This document shows, one piece after another, positions 47,974-55,924 of a stretch of DNA of 64,000 bases. Location: the NCBI GenBank assembly GCA_001939945.1, contig MOEB01000007.1:1-64000 (forward strand). Reading direction: 5' to 3'. The DNA comes from Aerophototrophica crusticola (GTDB taxonomy: Bacteria > Pseudomonadota > Alphaproteobacteria > Azospirillales > Azospirillaceae). The notes under the pieces were generated by a model. The model had not been told where the DNA came from. It did not search any database and worked only from the letters and a program-made list of their open reading frames with translations. The translations under genes were made by a program, and so were the position numbers. The first letter of the stretch is position 1. Every line of letters begins with the position of its first letter.

Positions 47974-48268
47974 GTGGAGTGTCTGGGGCGGCGGTTTCCG
48001 GATGAAGGGGCGCGGCGGGACTGGTACCTGGCGCGGCTGGCTGAGAAGCTGCGGGAGCCGGGGTTCCGCGACCAGCCGGGCTTTCCCCAGGCGGATGACG
48101 CGACCATCCTGCGCCTGTCGGACCCGCCCTGGTTCACCGCCTGCCCCAACCCGTTCCTGGGGGAGTTCGTGGCCCATGTGGGCCGGCCGCATGACCCGGA
48201 TGACGTGTACGATGCGCTGTCCTATGCCGACGACGTAGCGGAGGGCAAGACCGGCCTTAGCTATTCAG
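47974..48268 (+). pseudogene. N-terminal fragment of a DNA methylase gene (BREX-type companion of DUF6079)
   Basis: About 98 codons from GTG match the start of large adenine-specific DNA methylases: VECLGRRFPDEGARRDWYLARLAEKL, then ILRLSDPPWFTACPNPFL, where the DPPW/Y tetrad is the methyltransferase motif IV-like element of this family, and DDVAEGKTG. After GKTG the frame passes into AT-rich unrelated sequence and ends at 48300. Intact relatives are close to 900 aa and occur with DUF6079 genes, consistent with the pseudogene upstream. So this is a broken part of the same system. Confidence 0.7.
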
Positions 48269-48291
48269 GTGAGGAACTCGTGTTCATTATG

Positions 48292-48591
48292 CTACATTAA
48301 AATTTTAGGGTCAGGCTTCTCAGCTTGGTTGTTGGGCAAAAGGATGCTCAATTCATGCAATCCATAATATTCTTTGCGATTTGAAAAATCCTCTTTGACC
48401 GATTTGCTAAGCTCAAATTTGTATTCTGGGGTAACTGTCACGTAGCCCAGGTCAAAGAGCCGGTGAATATCTCGCTGCATAAGGAGCCCATTTGGTATCG
48501 AGTGTTCTCCACCTTCGGCGTAAGGGCGAATGTGGCCAGCCTTCAATGCTGAAAAGACCTTTTCTCCGGTTATTGCACATTTTCTATTGTT
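48292..48591 (-). pseudogene. HNH endonuclease, N-terminally truncated fragment
   Basis: About 99 codons are open, with no start upstream of 48591. The segment CAITGEKVFSALKAGHIRPYAEGG and NGLLMQRDIHRLFDLGYVTVTP is the C-terminal HNH module (GHIRPY...N...HRLFD) of a family of about 250-350 aa; the N-terminal two thirds are absent. It is AT-rich and on the opposite strand to the methylase pieces on both sides, so it entered that gene and then decayed, or it was left behind by recombination. Confidence 0.7.
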
Positions 48592-48598
48592 TCAGGCT

Positions 48599-49338
48599 GT
48601 CGTCATAACGCAATCGATGCGATTGGATTCTGAAAGAATTCACCAGGAGCTGGAGCGGGAACCCCGCAGCATCGAGGACCTGTACAACCCCTACAAGGAC
48701 GCCGCCCAGACCTGGCCCGCGAAGGAGCAGGACATCGAGCTGAAGGACCTGCTGCGCTACAACTTCCTGCAATACCAAGGCGACCGGCCGGTGCCGGAGA
48801 AGCTGCTGCGCCTGTTGCGCCAGTCCCGCCACGCCTTCCTGAACATGCAGCCGGACGACCCGATGACCAAGCGGCTGGCCAGCGGCGTCTGGTACGTGCC
48901 CGAACCCGCCGACCAGGCGGAGATGGAGCGCCAGCGGGAAGAGCATATGTGGGGCGAGTTCCAGCAATACCGCGGCGGCGGCAAGAAGCGCTTCGCCAAG
49001 GCCCGACCGAAGGCGGTGCGCATCGGCTTCGGCCGGCTGTTGGACCAGGGCAAGGAGGAAGAGCTGCTGGCCCTGCTGCAACGGGAGTGGGAGCCGTTCC
49101 TGTACCGCCAGCTCTCCCCCACGCAAGGCGGCTGGGCGGAAGGGCTGGTGCCGTTCGACGCGCCGGAGGTCCGGCCGCTGCTGGACAACCTTTTCGCCGA
49201 CGGGCTGCTGCGCCCCTCCACCGCCGTGCCCCTGCGCCGGGTGGCGGGGACTTGGCTGGCCGCGGGGGTGGTGGACGGCACCGCGTCCCGCGACCACGCG
49301 GTGGCAGCCCGGGGTTGTTCCCGTTCCTGGAGGCGTAG
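48599..49338 (+). pseudogene. Probable C-terminal fragment of the DNA methylase gene
   Basis: The frame is open from before 48600 and becomes GC-rich at about 48635. LYNPYKDAAQTWPAKEQDIELKDLLRYNFLQYQG and WGEFQQYRGGGKKRFAKARPKAVRIGFGRLLDQGKEEELLALLQREWEPF resemble the C-terminal region of the same large methylases. Toward 49300 a neighbouring frame gives GLFPFLEA and a TAG, so there is probably one more frameshift near the end. The catalytic centre is missing. Assignment to the methylase is by resemblance plus position beyond the HNH insert; it could be a separate remnant. Confidence 0.5.
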
Positions 49339-49411
49339 CCGGAGGAGTGTTGGCCCTTACGAGATGGAAAAGGGTGCGGCGGCCCAGGCTTGGGGCCGCC
49401 GCTGCCTCGGG

Positions 49412-52400
49412 TCATGGCTTTGCGGTTTGCTTTTTGAACACGTCCCAGGTGAGGCGCGGGACCTGTGCTGCCAACTCTGAATAGAATTGGTGCCGGGCCC
49501 AGTGCCCGTGGTTACCGATCACATACAAGCGCTGCTTTGCCCGGGTGACCGCGACGTTCAGGATGTTCGGCCGGCGCCCGGCATAGGTTGTGATGGCCCC
49601 AGGCCGGCTGGGATTGCCACCGAGCAGCAGGACCACCGCATCCGCTTCCTTTCCTTGGAAGGTGTGGACGGTGCCGCAAATCTGGCGTGCGACCTGCCAG
49701 TTGAAAGCGCCGGCGATCAGCTTGCGCATTTCATCCGCGACACGCCGGAAGGGCGATATCACATACACGTTCGCCTTTCCGTCATCCCGGATCAGCCCGC
49801 CTTCCTGCTTGGCGATGGCGCGCAGCAATTCCAAGGCCCGTGCGCCTTCGTCGGGAAGCCAGTGCCCGTCATTGCTGGCCCCGACCACGTCGATCCAGCA
49901 GCTCGCCCCTAGCCATGGCTTGGTATCCTTGCCCATGGTCCCGTAGACCATCAGGCCCTTGTAGGCGATGGTGTTGGCGATGTCGAACATCGGGCGGAAG
50001 CACCGGCGATGGACCCGCAAGGGGGAGCCGACCCAGATCCGGCCCCCGTCCTCGTTACCGTCCTCGTTACCGTCGTCGGGTGTCTCGTCCTGCTTGATCC
50101 AGGTCCCCAGGGGATTGGCCCGGTCCGCCAAGACCTGCACGGAGTGGAGGGACGGGTCCCAGGCCTCGGTCACCCCCAGGGTCCGCCCCAGCGCCGAGAT
50201 GGCGCGCTTCGGTACCGTCATCACAGGCTCCACCTGGAGAGGATCGCCGACGATCACCGCGCGGCGGGCACGCCACAGGGCCCCGGCGGCGAGCTGCGGC
50301 GTTGCCTGCCCTGCCTCATCGACAAGGACCCACCCGATGCTCTCCCGCCCCAGCCCGGGGAAAAGTCGGCCGAACGACGCGAAGGTCGTGGACACGACGG
50401 GAACCGAGAGGAAGAAGGTATTCCAGAGGGTCGCCCCGCCATCATGCAGCCGACTGTGGTGCATGCTTCCCTGCAGCAGCTCCACGAAGACGCGCATGTT
50501 GGCCGCAAACCGCTTCTGTGCCCCGGCCAGGAAGGCGCGATGCAGGTCGAGGGCGGCAAGGAACAGCTCTGCCCTGGCCTCCCGTGCCGTTTCATCATCC
50601 CAAGGCGCCCAGAGCTGGAGCTCGTCCACTGGCGCATGGAATTTGCGCCATCTACCTAGGGCTTCCAGCGTGGTCCCGTTTCGGGTGATCTCGCCCAAGC
50701 TGGCCGCCATGATCGCTTGATTGCCCACGATCGCCCGTTCCAGGGCGCCAAGCTTCACCTGGGCACCCGCGCAGGCCTGTTCCGCTGCTGTCATTGCCGC
50801 ATGGGCGCGGCCGAACTCAGCCTCTGCGGTCGCCATCTGCTGCCTGACCCCTTCGGCCGCGGCGTCTTGGGCCACGCCAAGGTCACGCAGCCGGCCTAGG
50901 GCGGCGTTCAACTCCGTCGATGCCTTCACCCATCGCTTATGCCAGCTTTCCGCTTGCTCAAGCTGGGCAACGATCCCCCTCAGCCGGTTCTCCGCGGCGT
51001 CCAGGGCCGTCCTGGCCTGCTCGACCTTTGCCGCCTTCTCGGACTTCTCCCTCTCCCATTCTCTCAATGCCTTGCCCAAACTCAGGAGGTTCCGCAGGCC
51101 GCCAGGCCGCAAAGCCAGATGGTTCTCATAGTCCCTTCTGGCGTCGTCATATGCCCGCTGGGCCTGCCTCACGCCAAGTTCGGCATCATTCTTTTCCCGC
51201 TTCTTCTTTTCCACGTCCAGGGTGGGCCGGGACTTGTCAAGTTTCTGGAGCTTCTGCTGCAGGGTGTCCCGTTCGACCAGTGCCTTATGGGCGTTCGAGA
51301 GCGATTGGAAGGCGGCCTGTCGCAGGTCGCGCTGCTGCCTTGCCGCGGCCAACGTTTCCGAGAGACGGGTCACCTCCCGTCGGGCATCCGGTAGGCCCGC
51401 CTCGGCCTTATCGGACTCGACCTTGGCCTGGTCATGCCGCAACAGCGCCTGGGCAAGCTTTTGCACTCGGGCGAGGGCCTCTTTCGCCCGATCCAAGGCT
51501 GCCGAGAAGGCTTTACGCGCGTCATCCCAGCTTGGGCTACGCTCAGCCTCCTGCGCCAGCGCCGTCTGGATTGACACGGCGCCCGTGGCGTTAACCCTTC
51601 CCCTTTCCGGTTGCTGCGCGAACCAGAAGCGGCCAATGAAATCACTTCGGTTGGCCTTGTTCCCCAGCACGGCGCTGATCAAGCCCCAGGTCGCGCCGGG
51701 CGAGCGGCTGTTCCTCTCGGTGCAGGCAAGGGTGTCCGCGACGTCAGCGAAGTGCCTGTAGGACCCGTAGCCCTTCCCGAGGGCGGAGATGCCCGGCAGT
51801 TCCCGCGTGACGTTCTCGACTGCCGCGTTGTTGGCCGACGCCACGACGATCCCGAAGTCCATCAGACGTTCGTCAATCGCGTAATAAGGGTATTGCTGGC
51901 CCTCGATCCGGATCGATTTCGTGAAGGCTTTTTCCGGCGATCCGAACTCTGCCAGCACCAGCGCGCGTTGGACCACGATCTGGGCAACCACATCCCGGAG
52001 CAACGTCGTCTTGCCTGTCCCGGGCGGGCCGTTGATCGAGAAAATCCCCTCGTCGGCCAGGCGCTCGAAGATCGTGTTCACCCCGGCTTGCTGGGCAAAG
52101 GCCAAGGGGTGCTCGGACGCCCAGCGTCCCAAGGGGAACTTTTCGGGAGCGACCATGGCGAAGGCCGCGTTGCGGTCATTCGCCACGTCCTTCTTCGCCT
52201 CTCGCGTCCCGAACAGGTACGATTGGAACGCTACGCCGACGTCCCCCGCCCTCACCGCGTCCTGCACAAGTTTCAGGTCCGGCGCGATGAAGCTGTTCAG
52301 GATTTCGTCGTCGGAACGATCGCCATTGGCTTCGATTGAAACGGAAACTGTTTTGGCGCGCACCGGAACGGCGATCTGGGGGGAATACTCGGCCAGCCTC

Positions 52401-53002
52401 TCGACAAGTTCCCGTATCGCGGCGATGTCGTCGTGGGTTAAGGGGGTCTTGCAAACGGTATCCGCGTCCAGGCCGCAACCCTTTGCATAAGCCGGGGACA
52501 GCACTGCCCGTTCAACGACCAGTGCCCGCACGCGCGATACGGCTTGGGTACAGAAATCCTCAAACTCATCCGGATCGAGCGGCATCTGAGGTTGGTGCCT
52601 GATTTTCCCTGCCGCCCAGACAAGGCTGCTGATAGATATGTCTGACGCGATGCGACCTTCCGCATCGACGGTGAATGACAGCATGGCTGCTGGCTTGGAC
52701 GGCTGGAACTCCTCTTGTTCTTCGAGCAGACCCAAAGATTTACGCAAGTTTTCGACAACCCAAGACATATCCATCAAGCCGACGTACAGTATGGACTGCC
52801 AGACTTTCTTTTCGATATACGGTTGAGTTCGTATTTTTATTTGATCTTGCCATGGATACTCGCCATTCGCTTCTATAGTCCATACGCGATTTTTTGCATC
52901 CTCATCGGGAGCGGTTGCGGGTTGAAGATACTCGATTGACAACCAATACTTGATGATCTGCAACGCTGTTTGCACTCTGATCTCCGTTTGACGCTCGAAC
53001 AC
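49412..53002 (-). CDS. Large SF1 helicase/ATPase with coiled-coil insertion, candidate defence protein
   Basis: 1196 aa and apparently intact. Walker A is GPPGTGKTTL (Lys331); motif II is WVLVDEAGQATP (about residue 893); motif III GDPLQVEP; motif V/VI HTFQGKEADAV and NVAVTRAKQRLYVIG at the C-terminus. The order is that of UPF1/DNA2-like SF1 helicases. Between motifs I and II lies a long alpha-helical coiled coil (about residues 480-760). The N-terminal 320 residues are a domain I do not recognise. It could move on DNA or RNA. Next gene upstream encodes a PD-(D/E)XK-like protein, suggesting a two-gene system. No frameshifts, in contrast to the neighbouring remnants. Confidence 0.75.
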   Translation of the reverse strand: MFERQTEIRVQTALQIIKYWLSIEYLQPATAPDEDAKNRVWTIEANGEYPWQDQIKIRTQPYIEKKVWQSILYVGLMDMSWVVENLRKSLGLLEEQEEFQPSKPAAMLSFTVDAEGRIASDISISSLVWAAGKIRHQPQMPLDPDEFEDFCTQAVSRVRALVVERAVLSPAYAKGCGLDADTVCKTPLTHDDIAAIRELVERLAEYSPQIAVPVRAKTVSVSIEANGDRSDDEILNSFIAPDLKLVQDAVRAGDVGVAFQSYLFGTREAKKDVANDRNAAFAMVAPEKFPLGRWASEHPLAFAQQAGVNTIFERLADEGIFSINGPPGTGKTTLLRDVVAQIVVQRALVLAEFGSPEKAFTKSIRIEGQQYPYYAIDERLMDFGIVVASANNAAVENVTRELPGISALGKGYGSYRHFADVADTLACTERNSRSPGATWGLISAVLGNKANRSDFIGRFWFAQQPERGRVNATGAVSIQTALAQEAERSPSWDDARKAFSAALDRAKEALARVQKLAQALLRHDQAKVESDKAEAGLPDARREVTRLSETLAAARQQRDLRQAAFQSLSNAHKALVERDTLQQKLQKLDKSRPTLDVEKKKREKNDAELGVRQAQRAYDDARRDYENHLALRPGGLRNLLSLGKALREWEREKSEKAAKVEQARTALDAAENRLRGIVAQLEQAESWHKRWVKASTELNAALGRLRDLGVAQDAAAEGVRQQMATAEAEFGRAHAAMTAAEQACAGAQVKLGALERAIVGNQAIMAASLGEITRNGTTLEALGRWRKFHAPVDELQLWAPWDDETAREARAELFLAALDLHRAFLAGAQKRFAANMRVFVELLQGSMHHSRLHDGGATLWNTFFLSVPVVSTTFASFGRLFPGLGRESIGWVLVDEAGQATPQLAAGALWRARRAVIVGDPLQVEPVMTVPKRAISALGRTLGVTEAWDPSLHSVQVLADRANPLGTWIKQDETPDDGNEDGNEDGGRIWVGSPLRVHRRCFRPMFDIANTIAYKGLMVYGTMGKDTKPWLGASCWIDVVGASNDGHWLPDEGARALELLRAIAKQEGGLIRDDGKANVYVISPFRRVADEMRKLIAGAFNWQVARQICGTVHTFQGKEADAVVLLLGGNPSRPGAITTYAGRRPNILNVAVTRAKQRLYVIGNHGHWARHQFYSELAAQVPRLTWDVFKKQTAKP

Positions 53003-53353
53003 GGTCCAGATACACGCGGGAACAATGTCCGTTATATGCCGATGTAGGATTTTTTATCCCGCGACTTGCCGATATGGAAAGACTCTTTGACTATTTGTCA
53101 TATTATCAGCCTTGAAAATTTTGCCAGTTGCAGCCTTGCAAATGCTTCCATAGATAGCTGCAGGAACGCTGACCCACGCCTTCCCTTCGCGTTCCTCCAG
53201 CCTGAGGTCGCGAACCTGCACGCGCAAACGAAGGGGGTGGTGCGGGTGGAGCGGCGGGCTGCCTCAGCCTGCTCGCTCAATGCTTGATGGGGCTGGACTT
53301 GGAAGCCGCGAAGCGCGCCTTCGCCTAGTTCGAGGCCAGCCAGCGCGGGCAGA
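53003..53353. other. Gap between helicase and nuclease-like genes with a possible restriction-gene relic
   Basis: 351 bp without an intact gene. On the plus strand at about 53277-53340 one frame reads LLAQCLMGLDLEAAKRAFA, a stop, then FEASQRGQIS, faintly like the C-terminal region of type I restriction HsdR proteins. The left 100 bp (53003-53110) are AT-rich and should carry the helicase promoter. The resemblance is short and may be chance. Confidence 0.2.
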
Positions 53354-54037
53354 TCAGCCCGGCCACCACGCCGGGCGATCAAAGGGGCGACCGATGATCG
53401 TCCGCCGCCGCGACGCCTGCCCGAGATTCCGCATTACCGTCAGCAAACCCGGCCAATGGGCCATACCTTTCCCATCCCGTCGCGGCAGACCGCGTTCCAT
53501 CGCGGCATCGGGGAACCACCAAGCGATGCCATCACTGCCGTCGCGCTCGACGGTTTCCGCGATTTTCCGTACCACGGCCAGGGTTTCCCCCGTCTCCGAC
53601 CCGACGGGGATGACGGGGGAGAAGAAGGTCATCGCCACCCTGAACCCATACCGGGGATTTCCGGCGGCAGCCTTGTCCCCATGGGACAGCCAAGTCGAGA
53701 AGGTTTCGGATCGCGTGCCTGGCTTTGGCCAGAACTGCTTTACTTCGATGGAAGCGGATTGCTGCTTGTCACGCTCGGCAATCCAGATATCACACCGGCC
53801 AAGATAATCGACGTCTTCTTTCTTCTTCCAATTCACAAACTCTTCGATGGCCAACAGCTTCTTTTGCCAAGCCGCTGCGGCCAGGAACGAGAGGGTGGCC
53901 CGCTCATTATAAAAATGGGGAAGGTCCTCCCAACCTCCCGCCTCAGCATAGTAAGTCAGGTTTTCATGGAATTGATGGAGAGCGCCCTCCAGAAATTTCA
54001 GTTCATCACTGACGCTGACACCTTGGCCAATTCGCAT
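53354..54037 (-). CDS. Hypothetical protein with PD-(D/E)XK-like motif
   Basis: 227 aa, not a family I can name. The stretch YLGRCDIWIAERDKQQSASIEVKQFWP (about residues 78-105) carries Asp followed 17 residues later by Glu-x-Lys, the spacing of a PD-(D/E)XK nuclease core. It is preceded by a conserved-looking helix with Glu (LAIEEFVNWK). The C-terminal half contains VAMTFFSPVIP and WWFPDA. It is upstream of the helicase gene on the same strand, 351 bp away. A helicase-associated nuclease is a reasonable guess; activity is unproven. GC content is moderately lower than in the core. Confidence 0.55.
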   Translation of the reverse strand: MRIGQGVSVSDELKFLEGALHQFHENLTYYAEAGGWEDLPHFYNERATLSFLAAAAWQKKLLAIEEFVNWKKKEDVDYLGRCDIWIAERDKQQSASIEVKQFWPKPGTRSETFSTWLSHGDKAAAGNPRYGFRVAMTFFSPVIPVGSETGETLAVVRKIAETVERDGSDGIAWWFPDAAMERGLPRRDGKGMAHWPGLLTVMRNLGQASRRRTIIGRPFDRPAWWPG

Positions 54038-54125
54038 ACCGCCCCCTCATAAATCGAGTAAGGGAAAATATATTTTTATCAACCGGTGGGCGTCAATCAT
54101 GATACCGCCCTCTAGCGGCGAATGC

Positions 54126-54542
54126 TCACAGAAACCGCCCCCGCTGACCCGGCTCCGGCACCAAACACACCTCGTGCCTGCCGAAGATCCGGTAGCGGTG
54201 CCGGGCCACCCAGTCGTAGGCCCGGTCGGTCAGCCCCCGCGGCAGCAGGGACAGCACCCGCAGCCAGCGCCAGGGGGCTTTCAGGTGGCGGGCGAGGCGG
54301 AAGGCGGCGGCCGAGCGCTGGTAGACCGTCCCGTCGTCGATGAACAGAAAGGTGTCGGGCATGGCGTCCATGCCCAGGCTCGCCAGCAAAGCCTGGCCGG
54401 CGGGGGACTGGACGGCGCAGAAGCGCATCCGCTGGTCGGCCTCGTGCCGCAGCAAGAACCGCACGGTGCCGCTGCACAACACGCAGGCGCCGTCGAACAG
54501 GTACAGGGGCCCGTCGGGCAAGGGGGCAGGGGGCGGGGTCAT
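54126..54542 (-). CDS. DCC (DUF393) family thiol-disulfide oxidoreductase-like protein
   Basis: 138 aa from the ATG at 54542; the open frame upstream is antisense-like sequence over the regulator gene. The family signature DGACVLCSGTVRFLL gives Asp17 with Cys20 and Cys23. MDAMPDTFLFIDDGTVY and RGLTDRAYDWVARHRYRIFG complete it. The DCC motif is thioredoxin-like but its reaction is unknown. It overlaps the stop of the sigma54 regulator gene by 4 nt. Confidence 0.9.
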   Translation of the reverse strand: MTPPPAPLPDGPLYLFDGACVLCSGTVRFLLRHEADQRMRFCAVQSPAGQALLASLGMDAMPDTFLFIDDGTVYQRSAAAFRLARHLKAPWRWLRVLSLLPRGLTDRAYDWVARHRYRIFGRHEVCLVPEPGQRGRFL

Positions 54543-55924
54543 CGCAGGCCCATCCGGTCCAGCTTCTTCAACAGGCCCATGCGGGACAGGCCCAGCAGGC
54601 GGGCGGTGTGGGTGTGGTTGTGGCCCGTCTCCGCCAGGGCCTTGGTGATCAGGCGGCGCTCCAGGGCCTCCACCTCCTCGTCCAGGGTGCGGCGGCCGGC
54701 GGGCGGGGCCCCCGGCGCCAAGTCCAGCACGGGGTCCGGCAGGGTGCCGCCGCCGGCCGCGAAGTCCAGGTCGTCGGCGCCCAGGGTGACGGTGCCGTCG
54801 GGGCCGGGGGCCGCCAGGGCGGCAGCGCATTCCACCACGGCGCGCAGTTCCCGCACATTGCCCTTCCACGGCCGCTCCGCCAGCCAGGCCAGGGCGGACG
54901 GGGTGAAGCGCGCCGGGCCGGGCAGGGCGCGGCGCAGGAACAGGGTGGCCAGCACGGGCACGTCCTCCGCCCGTTCCGCCAAGGGCGGGGTGCGCAGGAC
55001 CATGCCGCGCAGGCGGTAGTACAGGTCCTCGCGGAAGGTCCCCTCCGCCACCATGGCCTCCAGGTCCCGGTGGGTGGCGGCGACGATGCGGGCGTCGGCG
55101 GTCCGCGGCTCCCGCCCGCCCACCGGCTGGTAGCTGCCGTCCTGCAGGAAGCGCAGCAGCTTGACCTGCATGGCCGCCGGCATCTCCCCCACCTCGTCCA
55201 GGAACAGGGTGCCGCGGTGGGCGGTCTCCACCAGGCCCGGCCGGTCGGCATGGGCGCCGGTGAAGCTGCCCTTCACATGGCCGAACAGCTCGCTCTCCAG
55301 CAGCTCCGCCGGGATGGCGCCGCAATGGACGGCGACGAAGGGGCGGTCGCGCCGGGGCCCGGCAGCGTGCAGGGCGCGGGCCACCAGCTCCTTCCCCGTG
55401 CCGCTGGGGCCGAGGACCAGCACGGGCAGCCCGGTGGGGGCGAGGCGCCGGACCAGGTCGCGCAGCCGGCGCAGGGCCGGGCTGGTGCCCACCATGCCAA
55501 GGTCGTCCGCGGCCCCCGCCTTGGCGCGCAAGGCCGCCAGCTCCGCCGCCAGCCGGGCCCGTTCCAAGGCGCGGGCGACGACGACGCGCAGCATGTCCGG
55601 GTCGAGCGGCTTGGCCAGGAAGTCCCAGGCCCCGGCCTCCACCGCCCGCAACGCCAGCTCGTGGTCCGCATGGCCGGTGACCACCACCACGGGGGCTGGG
55701 GCGAAGGTGGGCACCAGGGCCAACCCGGCCGCCGGGTCATGGTGGGGCGGCATGGACAGGTCCAGCAACACCAGGTCCGCCGGGTCCGCGGCGAAGGCGG
55801 CGCGGGCCGCGTCCCCGTCGCCGGCCAGGGTGACGCGGTGGCCCAGCCCCTTCAGCCAGGCGCTGCCCAGCCGCTGGAAGGCGGGCTCGTCATCCGCCAG
55901 CAGGATGTGTCCGGTCAGGGTCAT
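54539..55924 (-). CDS. Sigma54-dependent response regulator (NtrC family)
   Basis: 461 aa. Receiver domain with phospho-acceptor Asp55 (LVLLDLSMPP) and Lys105. AAA+ domain with Walker A GPSGTGKE (172-179) and Walker B FLDEVGEMP. The C-terminal Fis-type HTH is NHTHTARLLGLSRMGLLKKL. The sigma54-contact loop reads GSFTGA (219-224) where the consensus is GAFTGA, a conservative change likely to be functional. It pairs with the kinase gene upstream, overlapping it by ATGA. The layout resembles PEP-CTERM-associated PrsK/PrsR pairs, but no exosortase genes are here. Targets unknown. Confidence 0.9.
   Translation of the reverse strand: MTLTGHILLADDEPAFQRLGSAWLKGLGHRVTLAGDGDAARAAFAADPADLVLLDLSMPPHHDPAAGLALVPTFAPAPVVVVTGHADHELALRAVEAGAWDFLAKPLDPDMLRVVVARALERARLAAELAALRAKAGAADDLGMVGTSPALRRLRDLVRRLAPTGLPVLVLGPSGTGKELVARALHAAGPRRDRPFVAVHCGAIPAELLESELFGHVKGSFTGAHADRPGLVETAHRGTLFLDEVGEMPAAMQVKLLRFLQDGSYQPVGGREPRTADARIVAATHRDLEAMVAEGTFREDLYYRLRGMVLRTPPLAERAEDVPVLATLFLRRALPGPARFTPSALAWLAERPWKGNVRELRAVVECAAALAAPGPDGTVTLGADDLDFAAGGGTLPDPVLDLAPGAPPAGRRTLDEEVEALERRLITKALAETGHNHTHTARLLGLSRMGLLKKLDRMGLR

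Noticed and set aside
52336-52602. Plus-strand ORFs within the helicase gene
   Set aside because: Shadows of the 1196-aa frame, which has ordered helicase motifs.
53098-53382. A minus-strand ORF of 94 codons between the helicase and nuclease-like genes
   Set aside because: It is composition-driven, begins inside another gene and shows no motif; the gap was annotated as non-coding with a possible relic.
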